The notes beneath the pieces were generated by a model. That model searched no databases and was not told the origin of the DNA. It saw only the letters and a program-made list of their open reading frames with translations. The position numbers and the translations under genes are program-made. This document shows positions 1-5,619 of a DNA stretch of 8,246 bases, piece by piece. Source of the DNA: an uncultured Pelolinea sp. (GTDB taxonomy: Bacteria > Chloroflexota > Anaerolineae > Anaerolineales > Anaerolineaceae); contig CALGUJ010000380.1 in NCBI GenBank assembly GCA_937902055.1, positions 1 to 8,246 of the forward strand. The letters are read 5' to 3'. The first letter of the stretch is position 1. Every line of letters begins with the position of its first letter.

Positions 1-1
1 C

Positions 2-856
2 GTTGCGGCCATGTTAGCCAATCCCGGGGATATGATGGATTACCTGGAAGTGGTCGGATTGGGGAAGAAGATCGGCAACCGCTCCAAACCCTACATTGCC
101 ATACCCACCACAGCCGGCACAGGCAGCGAGGTCACGCGCAACGCGGTCATCGCGGTACCTGAGAAGCGGGTCAAGGTCAGCATGCGCAGCGCAACCATGC
201 TGCCGGATGTGGCATTGGTCGATCCGGAATTAAGCATGTCCATGAGCCCGGCGCTGACCGCTTCAACTGGCATGGATGCATTCATCCAGGTGATCGAGCC
301 GTACGTCTCCAATGGCGCCAATGCCATGGTGGATATGTTCTGCCGGGATGCCATCCCGCGGGCGGCAGGTAATCTCTACAAGGCTTATCAAGACGGACAG
401 GATCGCACAGCGCGGGGGCAAATGGCCTGGGTAAGCCTGATGGGCGGATTATCCCTGGCGAATGCCAGGCTGGGCGCATCGCACGGTTTCGCCGGACCAA
501 TAGGCGGCATGTTTGACGCGCCGCATGGTACGATCTGCGCCGCTGTGATGCCGGCGGTGATGAGCGTGAACATCAAGGCAGTAAAAGAACGGGCGGGCGA
601 AAGCGAAGTCCTCAAGCGTTACACGGAAATCGCGGAATGGATGACCGGAAAAGCAGCGGCGAAACCGGAAGAAGGCGCTGAGTGGATGAGGGAAATTTGC
701 CGGGATCTGAATATCCCGCGCCTGGCGGATTTGGGCATCAGCCGTTCGGATTTCGAGCAGATCGTGGAAAAAGCGGGTCATTCCAGCAGCATGAAAGGCA
801 ATCCGGTGCAATTGACCCATGACGAATTGATCGAGATTCTCGATTCATCTTATTAA
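2..856 (+). CDS. Iron-containing alcohol dehydrogenase (5' end cut by window)
   Basis: This is the C-terminal part of a group III (iron-dependent) alcohol dehydrogenase, a cytosolic NAD(P)H enzyme interconverting alcohols and aldehydes or ketones. The frame is open from base 2, so the ATG at 11 is almost certainly internal; family members are about 380 residues and about 100 are missing, including most of the nucleotide-binding half. Counting from the ATG at 11, the GTGSEVT cofactor/phosphate motif lies at residues 36-42, the first metal-site segment TGMDAF at 86-91, and the second at 156-174 with His158 and His172. The expected ligands are one Asp and three His. Asp89, His158 and His172 are present, but the position four after Asp89 is Gln93 rather than His. 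I recall a subfamily with a TQ-x-IEPYVS pattern, so this may be a subfamily trait rather than damage. Metal identity and substrate cannot be read. Family assignment is strong. Confidence 0.93.
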   Translation, partial: VAAMLANPGDMMDYLEVVGLGKKIGNRSKPYIAIPTTAGTGSEVTRNAVIAVPEKRVKVSMRSATMLPDVALVDPELSMSMSPALTASTGMDAFIQVIEPYVSNGANAMVDMFCRDAIPRAAGNLYKAYQDGQDRTARGQMAWVSLMGGLSLANARLGASHGFAGPIGGMFDAPHGTICAAVMPAVMSVNIKAVKERAGESEVLKRYTEIAEWMTGKAAAKPEEGAEWMREICRDLNIPRLADLGISRSDFEQIVEKAGHSSSMKGNPVQLTHDELIEILDSSY

Positions 857-863
857 AATAGCA

Positions 864-889
864 GCGGGCGGTGAATAATCATCGCCCGC
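864..889. terminator. Hairpin between convergent genes, probable shared terminator
   Basis: The 7-base arm GCGGGCG (864-870) pairs with CGCCCGC (883-889). The stem extends inward through a G-U pair (plus-strand RNA) and three more pairs to the four-base loop ATAA. It lies in the 49 bp gap between the alcohol dehydrogenase stop and the DegV-family stop, as expected for a terminator serving both genes. Read on the minus strand, the stem is followed by a modest T-rich tract (TGCTATTTT). Read on the plus strand, the tail is AT-rich but lacks a U run, so termination is probably better for the minus-strand unit. Confidence 0.7.
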
Positions 890-905
890 GAAATATAATT
901 ACACC

Positions 906-1748
906 TTATTTACCGGCAAAATAACTGACACCCAATACGCCGGGGCCTCCGTGCACCATGATCGCCGGCGGCAGGAATGTGAGCGGAATCTCTTTCACGT
1001 CGAGTTCGGATTTCAAAACCGCTGCCAGTTCCTGCGCCTGCTCCAAAACGCCCCCATGCTCGATGGTCGCACAGGCATCCTCGGATTTGGGGCATTCCGC
1101 CAGGATCACTTCCAGAAATTTGGCCAACGCTTTTTTACGCGTGCGTTCGGTAGTATACGCATCCACCATGCTGTTATGGATGTACAGAATGGGTTTCATT
1201 TGCAGCATGCTACCGACCAGGGCCTGAGCCGCACCGATACGCCCGCCCTTGTGCAGATACTCAAGCGTATCAACCAGGAAGTAAGTCCGGCTGCGGAATG
1301 AAAGTTCCTTAATGCGGGCTTCAATATCGTCCGCCGGCAGGCCGGCTTTTTGCCACTCAACCGCCTTGCGCACGATGGACCCCAGGGCTGAACCAATCGT
1401 ACCGGTATCGATGATCCGGATATCCAATTGCGGAAAATCAGCGGCGGCCGTTTCAGCAGAGCGAACCGTACCGCTGATCAGTTTGGATGGGCAAATCACC
1501 AAGATCGGTTCCGCGGACGGCGCCATTTTTTCGAAGAATGGATGATAAAGGCTGGGGTAAGGCGCGGATGTTTTAGGCAACACCGAAGATGCTTTCAAGC
1601 GTTTGATAAACGTCTCCGAATCCATCTCGGTGTCATCGCGATAACTCTCATCCCCAAATATGATGATCTGAGGTAGATACGCCAAACCCAACATTTTCGC
1701 ATCGGGAATGGAGATGCAGGATAGTGTATCGGCAACCAGGTGAGTCAT
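906..1748 (-). CDS. DegV family (FakB-like) fatty-acid-binding protein
   Basis: The protein has 280 residues, the normal DegV size. The family binds a single long-chain fatty acid; characterised FakB members present it to the kinase FakA for phosphorylation and entry into phospholipid synthesis. No fakA-like (DAK/Dhak) gene is visible here. The N-terminal VADTLSCIS segment (residues 5-13) stands in for the usual TDS-x-ADL. A Thr60-Ser61 pair and the PSKLISGT motif (87-94, Ser92) match the residues that hold the fatty-acid carboxylate. EYLHKGGRIG (163-172) followed by MKPIL is the conserved central signature. I chose the start at 1748 because it gives the typical N-terminus and is preceded by a strong Shine-Dalgarno sequence. 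The longer frame to 1871 would overlap the upstream hydrolase gene and has no homology-like content. It lies 20 bp downstream of that gene and is probably co-transcribed with it. Confidence 0.9.
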   Translation of the reverse strand: MTHLVADTLSCISIPDAKMLGLAYLPQIIIFGDESYRDDTEMDSETFIKRLKASSVLPKTSAPYPSLYHPFFEKMAPSAEPILVICPSKLISGTVRSAETAAADFPQLDIRIIDTGTIGSALGSIVRKAVEWQKAGLPADDIEARIKELSFRSRTYFLVDTLEYLHKGGRIGAAQALVGSMLQMKPILYIHNSMVDAYTTERTRKKALAKFLEVILAECPKSEDACATIEHGGVLEQAQELAAVLKSELDVKEIPLTFLPPAIMVHGGPGVLGVSYFAGK

Positions 1749-1755
1749 TGTCTTA

Positions 1756-1764
1756 TTCCTTTCC
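1756..1764 (-). promoter_or_regulatory. Shine-Dalgarno site fixing the DegV-family start
   Basis: On the minus strand this reads GGAAAGGAA, followed by the seven-base spacer TAAGACA and the ATG at 1748. It is the clearest ribosome-binding site in the minus-strand genes and decides for the 1748 start over the upstream in-frame ATG at 1871. The site lies mostly inside the 20 bp gap after the hydrolase stop codon, consistent with a two-gene operon. Confidence 0.75.
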
Positions 1765-1768
1765 AGAA

Positions 1769-2770
1769 TTATGGCGAGATCGCGCTCGCGGATGGCAATC
1801 CGCCCGCCGCTTCGGCGTTCAGCGCAGCGTTGAGGATCGCTTCGGCATACACATAAGGAGCGAAAGCGCACAGCAAATTAAGGTCAACCTGTTTCTTGCC
1901 GGTTGCCAGACTGAAGACGGTATCGCCATCCAGCATAGTAAAGGCCGGGCGGATCGCCAGCGCGATGCCATTGGACGCGGCATCGGCGAACTTGTTGGCC
2001 CCTTCCTTATTCAAATCCGCATTGGCAGCGATCACGCCGATGACGGTGTTTTGCCTGCCGGCAAACGATAAGGCCAAGCGGCCCAGTTTCGACCGCATCA
2101 TTTCGAGCGAATCGGCAAAATATCCTCCCTTGCCAACCTTGAGCGGACCTTTTTCAAGGCTGCGGACGCCGGCAACGATCCGGTTGGTTTTGTAATCGAC
2201 TACATCGCCGAAAGCGTTGACCGCGACGAGCGCGCCGATAAAGACACCCGGCACCACTTCCAGCGAGCTTGTGCCGATGCCGCATTTCATGGCCTGGCCC
2301 ATGCCCATGATCTTTCCGACAGTCGCCCCGCAGCCCGCGCCGTGATTGCCTTCGGCTGGTTTTTCCGTGGAAGCGTTCAGGCAGGCCTGATACCCCATGG
2401 CTTTATCCGGACGAATTTTTGGGCTGCCGATCGCAAGGTCGAACAAGATGGCGCCGGGTACAATAGGCACCAATGCCACGCCGGTATTGAAACCGATCTT
2501 CTGCTCTTCAAGATATTGCATCACACCGCCGGCTGCATCCAGCCCGTAAGCCGAACCGCCGGCCAGCATAACCGCGTGCACTTTGTCTACTGCGTGCATC
2601 GGCCGCAACAGGTCAGTTTCTCGCGTACCGGGAGCGCCTCCGCGTTGCGAAACGCCGCCGGTTGCGCCATCCCGGCAAATCACAACGCTGCAGCCGGTCA
2701 ACGCGGTGGAATCTTCAGCCTGGCCAACCTGGATACCGGGGACATCCGTTATTGAGTTTTTTAGGTTCAT
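1769..2770 (-). CDS. P1 family (S58) N-terminal-nucleophile hydrolase, NylC/DmpA-like
   Basis: The 333-residue protein belongs to the P1/S58 family, which includes the aminopeptidase DmpA, beta-aminopeptidases and the nylon-oligomer endohydrolase NylC. These precursors cut themselves before a Ser or Thr, which becomes the N-terminal nucleophile. Here the predicted cut is between Asn241 and Thr242 in RQNTVIG, giving an alpha chain of about 241 residues and a beta chain of about 92. The Thr nucleophile and the DGDTVF motif (Asp281, Asp283), 39 residues after Thr242, match NylC spacing more than the Ser-type DmpA. Other conserved segments are SITDVPGIQVG (6-16), LAGGSAYGLDAAGGV (69-83) and VNAFGDV (184-190). 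There is no signal peptide, so it is probably cytosolic. The substrate is unknown; amide or beta-peptide bonds are likely. The ATG has no Shine-Dalgarno sequence, but a -10-like box lies six bases upstream. It leads an operon with the DegV-family gene. Confidence 0.9.
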   Translation of the reverse strand: MNLKNSITDVPGIQVGQAEDSTALTGCSVVICRDGATGGVSQRGGAPGTRETDLLRPMHAVDKVHAVMLAGGSAYGLDAAGGVMQYLEEQKIGFNTGVALVPIVPGAILFDLAIGSPKIRPDKAMGYQACLNASTEKPAEGNHGAGCGATVGKIMGMGQAMKCGIGTSSLEVVPGVFIGALVAVNAFGDVVDYKTNRIVAGVRSLEKGPLKVGKGGYFADSLEMMRSKLGRLALSFAGRQNTVIGVIAANADLNKEGANKFADAASNGIALAIRPAFTMLDGDTVFSLATGKKQVDLNLLCAFAPYVYAEAILNAALNAEAAGGLPSASAISP

Positions 2771-2862
2771 TTTTATATAATATGTGAATAATCAATGTGC
2801 AGATTTACATGTATTATAAATGACACAATTCATTTTAGTATTTTAACGAGGCGGTTAACTGC
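2771..2862. promoter_or_regulatory. AT-rich divergent promoter region (hydrolase / zwf)
   Basis: This 92 bp spacer separates two genes reading outward. On the plus strand TATAAT at 2776-2781 has a TTGAGT 18 bp upstream (2752-2757, inside the hydrolase gene), a plausible zwf promoter starting near 2788. On the minus strand TATTAT (2782 to 2777) covers almost the same bases and ends six bases before the hydrolase ATG, the spacing expected for a leaderless transcript. A second perfect minus-strand TATAAT lies at 2818 to 2813 without a recognisable -35. An imperfect inverted repeat, ATTTA (2803-2807) with TAAAT (2817-2821) and nearby TGTG/CACA arms, could be an operator. Boxes were judged by eye only. 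Confidence 0.45.
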
Positions 2863-4371
2863 ATGAAAAGGGAAGAAAATCATCCAGGAGAGAGTAAAAA
2901 TATATCACCCGCGGCGCTGGTGATATTCGGCGTAACCGGTGATTTAACCAAACGAAAACTCCTGCCGGCTTTATATCAACTGCAAGCTGAAAATCGGCTG
3001 CCGGAACCGCTGCATGTCATCGGTTTCGCGCGCCGTCCATGGGATGACCGGCAATTGAAGGAAGAACTTTCCGCTGGGATCCGGGAATTTGCCAGGGCGA
3101 AACCGGTGAGGCAGGAAGTCATGGAACGATTGCTGGAAAATTCCCATTACATACAATCCGACTTTCAGGATCCGGCGGGTTATAACCGGCTGCTGCATTA
3201 TTTGGATGAAAAAAGCTACCGGAAAGTGATCTTCTATCTGGCGACGCCGCCGGATGAATACATCAGCATCATCCAGAATCTATCGGTGTGCCGGGATTAC
3301 GCCTACCAAAAGGACGCTGTACGCATCGTTGTGGAAAAACCCTACGGGCGCGACCTGGCAACCGCGGAAGACCTGGAAAAAGCCCTGCACAATTGTTTTT
3401 CCGAAGAACAGATCTACCGCATCGATCACTATTTGGGCAAAGAAACCGTGCAGAACATCCTGGTTTTTCGCTTTGCCAACGGTATTTTTGAGCCGCTTTG
3501 GAACAACCATTACATCGATCACGTGCAGATTACAGTAGCGGAGACGGTGGGGGTAGGCAGCCGGGCGGGCTATTTCGACAAATCCGGCGTGATCCGGGAT
3601 GTGTTCGCCAATCATATGCTGCAATTGATCACGCTGACGGCCATGGAAGCGCCTTACGCTTTCAACGAATCGTCAGTCCGCGACGAAAAATTAAAGGTAA
3701 TGCGCAGTTTTCGCCCAATGCGCGGCGAATCCGCGCTGGTTAACACCGTCAGGGGACAATACGCAGCGGGAAAAACGGGAAACCAGGAAATCAAGGGATA
3801 TTTACAGGAAGAACGAGTGGCTCCCGGTTCAACCACTGAAACTTACCTGGCTGCCAAGGTCTTGATCGATAACTGGCGCTGGGCAGGCGTACCTTTCTAC
3901 ATTCGCAGCGGGAAATTGTTACCGGTGCGGGAAACAGAAATCGCCATCCAATTCAAGCAGGTACCGCTTTCCCTGTTCAACTGGCGGAATATAGCCGGCG
4001 AAGCGCCAAACGTGCTGGTGATGCGGCTGCAGCCGGATGAGGGGATCAACCTGACGCTGGGAGCCAAGAAACCCGGCCCCATCAATCAGATTGCGCCGGT
4101 GAAGATGGAATTCTGCTATCAGGATGCTTTCGGAGCGGAACCGCCCGAGGCGTATGAACGATTGCTGCTAGATTGCATCCAGGGCGATCAAACCTTGTTC
4201 ACCCGCACCGATGAAGTGGTGGAACAGTGGCGGTTTGTCAGCGATATCCTGAATTCGTGGGAAGCCAATCCGGTGGAAAAGCTGCCTCAATATCAACCGG
4301 GAAGCTGGGGGCCGCCGGAAGCGGAAATATTCATCCAAAGCGACAATCGCCGTTGGTTCAAATCTTCCTGA
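2863..4371 (+). CDS. zwf: Glucose-6-phosphate 1-dehydrogenase
   Basis: Cytosolic glucose-6-phosphate dehydrogenase, which oxidises glucose 6-phosphate to 6-phosphogluconolactone with NADP+ or NAD+. This is the entry step of the oxidative pentose phosphate pathway and a main NADPH source. The 502 residues match the full-length family. The N-terminal Rossmann fold shows the dinucleotide motif FGVTGDLTKRK (22-32). EKPYGRD (158-164) supplies the conserved substrate-binding Lys159. The signature RIDHYLGK (186-193) carries Asp188, His189 and Lys193. His251 in FANHMLQ corresponds to the catalytic base. The C-terminal segment with YERLLLDCIQGD and FTRTDEVVEQWRF is also typical. GAGG at 2848-2851, 11 bases before the ATG, is the likely ribosome-binding site. 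The usual partners (pgl, gnd, opcA) are not adjacent, so it appears monocistronic. It ends only 6 bp from the convergent zinc-ribbon gene, leaving no room for a dedicated terminator. Confidence 0.97.
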   Translation: MKREENHPGESKNISPAALVIFGVTGDLTKRKLLPALYQLQAENRLPEPLHVIGFARRPWDDRQLKEELSAGIREFARAKPVRQEVMERLLENSHYIQSDFQDPAGYNRLLHYLDEKSYRKVIFYLATPPDEYISIIQNLSVCRDYAYQKDAVRIVVEKPYGRDLATAEDLEKALHNCFSEEQIYRIDHYLGKETVQNILVFRFANGIFEPLWNNHYIDHVQITVAETVGVGSRAGYFDKSGVIRDVFANHMLQLITLTAMEAPYAFNESSVRDEKLKVMRSFRPMRGESALVNTVRGQYAAGKTGNQEIKGYLQEERVAPGSTTETYLAAKVLIDNWRWAGVPFYIRSGKLLPVRETEIAIQFKQVPLSLFNWRNIAGEAPNVLVMRLQPDEGINLTLGAKKPGPINQIAPVKMEFCYQDAFGAEPPEAYERLLLDCIQGDQTLFTRTDEVVEQWRFVSDILNSWEANPVEKLPQYQPGSWGPPEAEIFIQSDNRRWFKSS

Positions 4372-4377
4372 AGGGAA

Positions 4378-4962
4378 TCAAAGCGCTTTACGGCAATTTG
4401 GGCAGATCGTTTCCGAATTTAAGACAACGTAACCGCAATTCTTGCAAGTGGCCGGCTGGGCGTTGCCTAACGGCGCGCCGCAAGCCGCGCAACTGGCAGC
4501 CCCGACCGGATTAGCGGTCAGACAATATTCACAGGCGATACGGTGCAAGCGCGCGGAGAGTTCATAACCGCTGCCCATGGCTTGCGCGTTGGCGTTCAGG
4601 ACTTTCCAGGCCTCGTCAGTCAATTGCATCGATTCGAGATCCTGGGCAATATCATCGAGGCGGTGGAGCAAATTGAGCGGATTACGCATAGCCGTCAGCG
4701 CGGAAATGCCCAGGCTGGCCGCCACACCAAACAAGGCCTGTTGACCGGCTTGAACTGCCACACCATCGGATACCTTTTGGAAAGTGAAAGTCAGCGCGGT
4801 GTCACCGCCGGAGGGGCGGTTTTCGCGGGTTCTGATTTGGACGATCGTGGTATCATCGGACTGATAACGATCGACTGCCAGGTTGCCGCGGTTGAAATGC
4901 ACCAGCAGGCAGGCAGCCAAATCATCGGTCGAGAAATCTCCGTGAAAAATTCTTTGTTCCAT
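4378..4962 (-). CDS. Double zinc-ribbon protein with uncharacterised N-terminal domain
   Basis: The 194-residue protein has two parts. Residues 1 to about 140 form an uncharacterised domain containing the segments FHGDFSTDDLA and HFNRGNL, a middle region rich in Gly and Ala (72-92, QQALFGVAASLG), and LNLLHRLDDIAQDLE, which looks helical. The C-terminus holds two four-cysteine ribbons: Cys144/147/158/161 and Cys173/176/187/190, each CxxC-x10-CxxC, a double zinc-ribbon (DZR-like) layout. Such ribbons usually bind Zn2+ and act as protein or nucleic-acid contact modules. No catalytic motif or signal peptide is visible; the Gly/Ala stretch could contact a membrane but is too polar at its edges to call a transmembrane helix. 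From memory the N-terminal domain recurs in Chloroflexota; I cannot name its function. There is no Shine-Dalgarno sequence, and TATAAT ends eight bases before the ATG, so the mRNA may be leaderless. Confidence 0.8.
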   Translation of the reverse strand: MEQRIFHGDFSTDDLAACLLVHFNRGNLAVDRYQSDDTTIVQIRTRENRPSGGDTALTFTFQKVSDGVAVQAGQQALFGVAASLGISALTAMRNPLNLLHRLDDIAQDLESMQLTDEAWKVLNANAQAMGSGYELSARLHRIACEYCLTANPVGAASCAACGAPLGNAQPATCKNCGYVVLNSETICPNCRKAL

Positions 4963-4970
4963 ACCGTTGG

Positions 4971-4978
4971 ATTATAAT
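4971..4978. promoter_or_regulatory. Palindromic -10 box shared by two divergent genes
   Basis: ATTATAAT is its own reverse complement, so it supplies a perfect TATAAT in both directions: 4973-4978 on the plus strand towards the SH3b gene and 4976 to 4971 on the minus strand towards the zinc-ribbon gene. The spacer between the two start codons is only 39 bp. Minus-strand transcription would start about at the zinc-ribbon ATG. Plus-strand transcription would start near 4985, giving a leader of about 17 nt containing AGG six bases before the ATG at 5002. Neither direction has a good -35 at standard spacing. Confidence 0.55.
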
Positions 4979-5001
4979 CTTATCCTCTTAACAGGTTAAC
5001 C

Positions 5002-5619
5002 ATGCTCCGTAAAAACATTTCATATACGATAATTGTAGCAATTTTGTTTCTTGTCTTTTCTGCTAACACGCGTACGGTGGACGCGCAGGTCAAGCTGCAG
5101 CAGCCCACAGGGTCCGTCCCGACTGTGACCGGAACGCCCAGGGGAGTGATGGTCACCGTTCCTTTGGACCAGGAATACGTTAACGTGCGCTCAGGCCCGG
5201 GAGTCATGTATGATCTGGTTGGAAGACTGGTTGCCGGGCAGGAAGCCGCGGTGCTGGGACGCTCGGAGGGTGGAGACTGGCTGCTTATTCAATATTACGG
5301 AGGTCCGGAAAATCAGGGATGGGTGTATTCGCCGCCGGTTTCGCTATCGGCGGGTGAAGTGCCAATCGTGGAAATCCCGCCCACGCAAACCCCATTGGTG
5401 ACTGAAACCATCAATCCGACCATGGCGGCCCAGTTCCTGACCACGCCCATACCGACCCGACTGGCCACTTACACCCCCGCGGAATCGCTGGCCGTGCCCA
5501 CCTACGTGGACATTTCCCAAAGATCGTTCGTGGGAGGAATCCCAATGGGGTTGGTGATCTTGATCATCGCCAGCATCGGGATCATCCTGGCATTGCTATC
5601 CATTATCCGCAGCCGTTGA
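5002..5619 (+). CDS. Secreted, membrane-anchored SH3b-domain protein
   Basis: The 205-residue protein begins with a signal peptide: basic LRK, a hydrophobic core at about residues 8-20, and a likely signal-peptidase site after Val-Asp-Ala28. Residues about 50-115 form a bacterial SH3 (SH3b/SH3_3) domain with the hallmark YVNVRSGPG (59-67), Trp93 and the closing GWVYS (106-110). Such domains usually bind cell-wall peptides or other extracellular ligands. A Pro/Thr/Ser-rich linker (about 120-170, with PPTQTP and TPIPTRLATYTPAE) leads to a C-terminal transmembrane helix (about 181-202) and a short basic RSR tail. The expected topology is type I: SH3b domain outside, anchored by its C-terminus. 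No enzymatic domain is present, so it may be a binding or scaffold protein. The start is supported by the signal peptide and a weak AGG site. Its 3' end overlaps the convergent patatin gene by 24 bp. Confidence 0.85.
   Translation: MLRKNISYTIIVAILFLVFSANTRTVDAQVKLQQPTGSVPTVTGTPRGVMVTVPLDQEYVNVRSGPGVMYDLVGRLVAGQEAAVLGRSEGGDWLLIQYYGGPENQGWVYSPPVSLSAGEVPIVEIPPTQTPLVTETINPTMAAQFLTTPIPTRLATYTPAESLAVPTYVDISQRSFVGGIPMGLVILIIASIGIILALLSIIRSR

Noticed and set aside
449..820. 123-codon minus-strand frame inside the alcohol dehydrogenase
   Set aside because: It lies opposite the metal-site region of a clear enzyme gene; its His/Arg/Phe-rich composition is typical of a shadow frame.
1749..1871. N-terminal extension of the DegV-family gene to an ATG at 1871
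   Set aside because: It would overlap the hydrolase coding end by about 100 bp, its residues look like out-of-frame translation rich in Arg and Cys, and a strong Shine-Dalgarno site with a family-like N-terminus supports the start at 1748.
2342..2755. 137-codon open frame on the plus strand inside the P1 hydrolase gene
   Set aside because: It runs antisense to well-conserved P1 family motifs and has no credible start signal or domain.
2796..2827. Dyad with TGTG/CACA and ATTTA/TAAAT arms as a defined operator
   Set aside because: The two arm pairs do not share exactly the same centre and the region is AT-rich, so it was only mentioned within the promoter entry, not called as a binding site.
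4543..4977. 144-codon open frame on the plus strand opposite the zinc-ribbon gene
   Set aside because: The minus-strand frame carries eight ordered cysteines and a recognisable domain; the plus frame shows no motif and is best explained as its antisense shadow.
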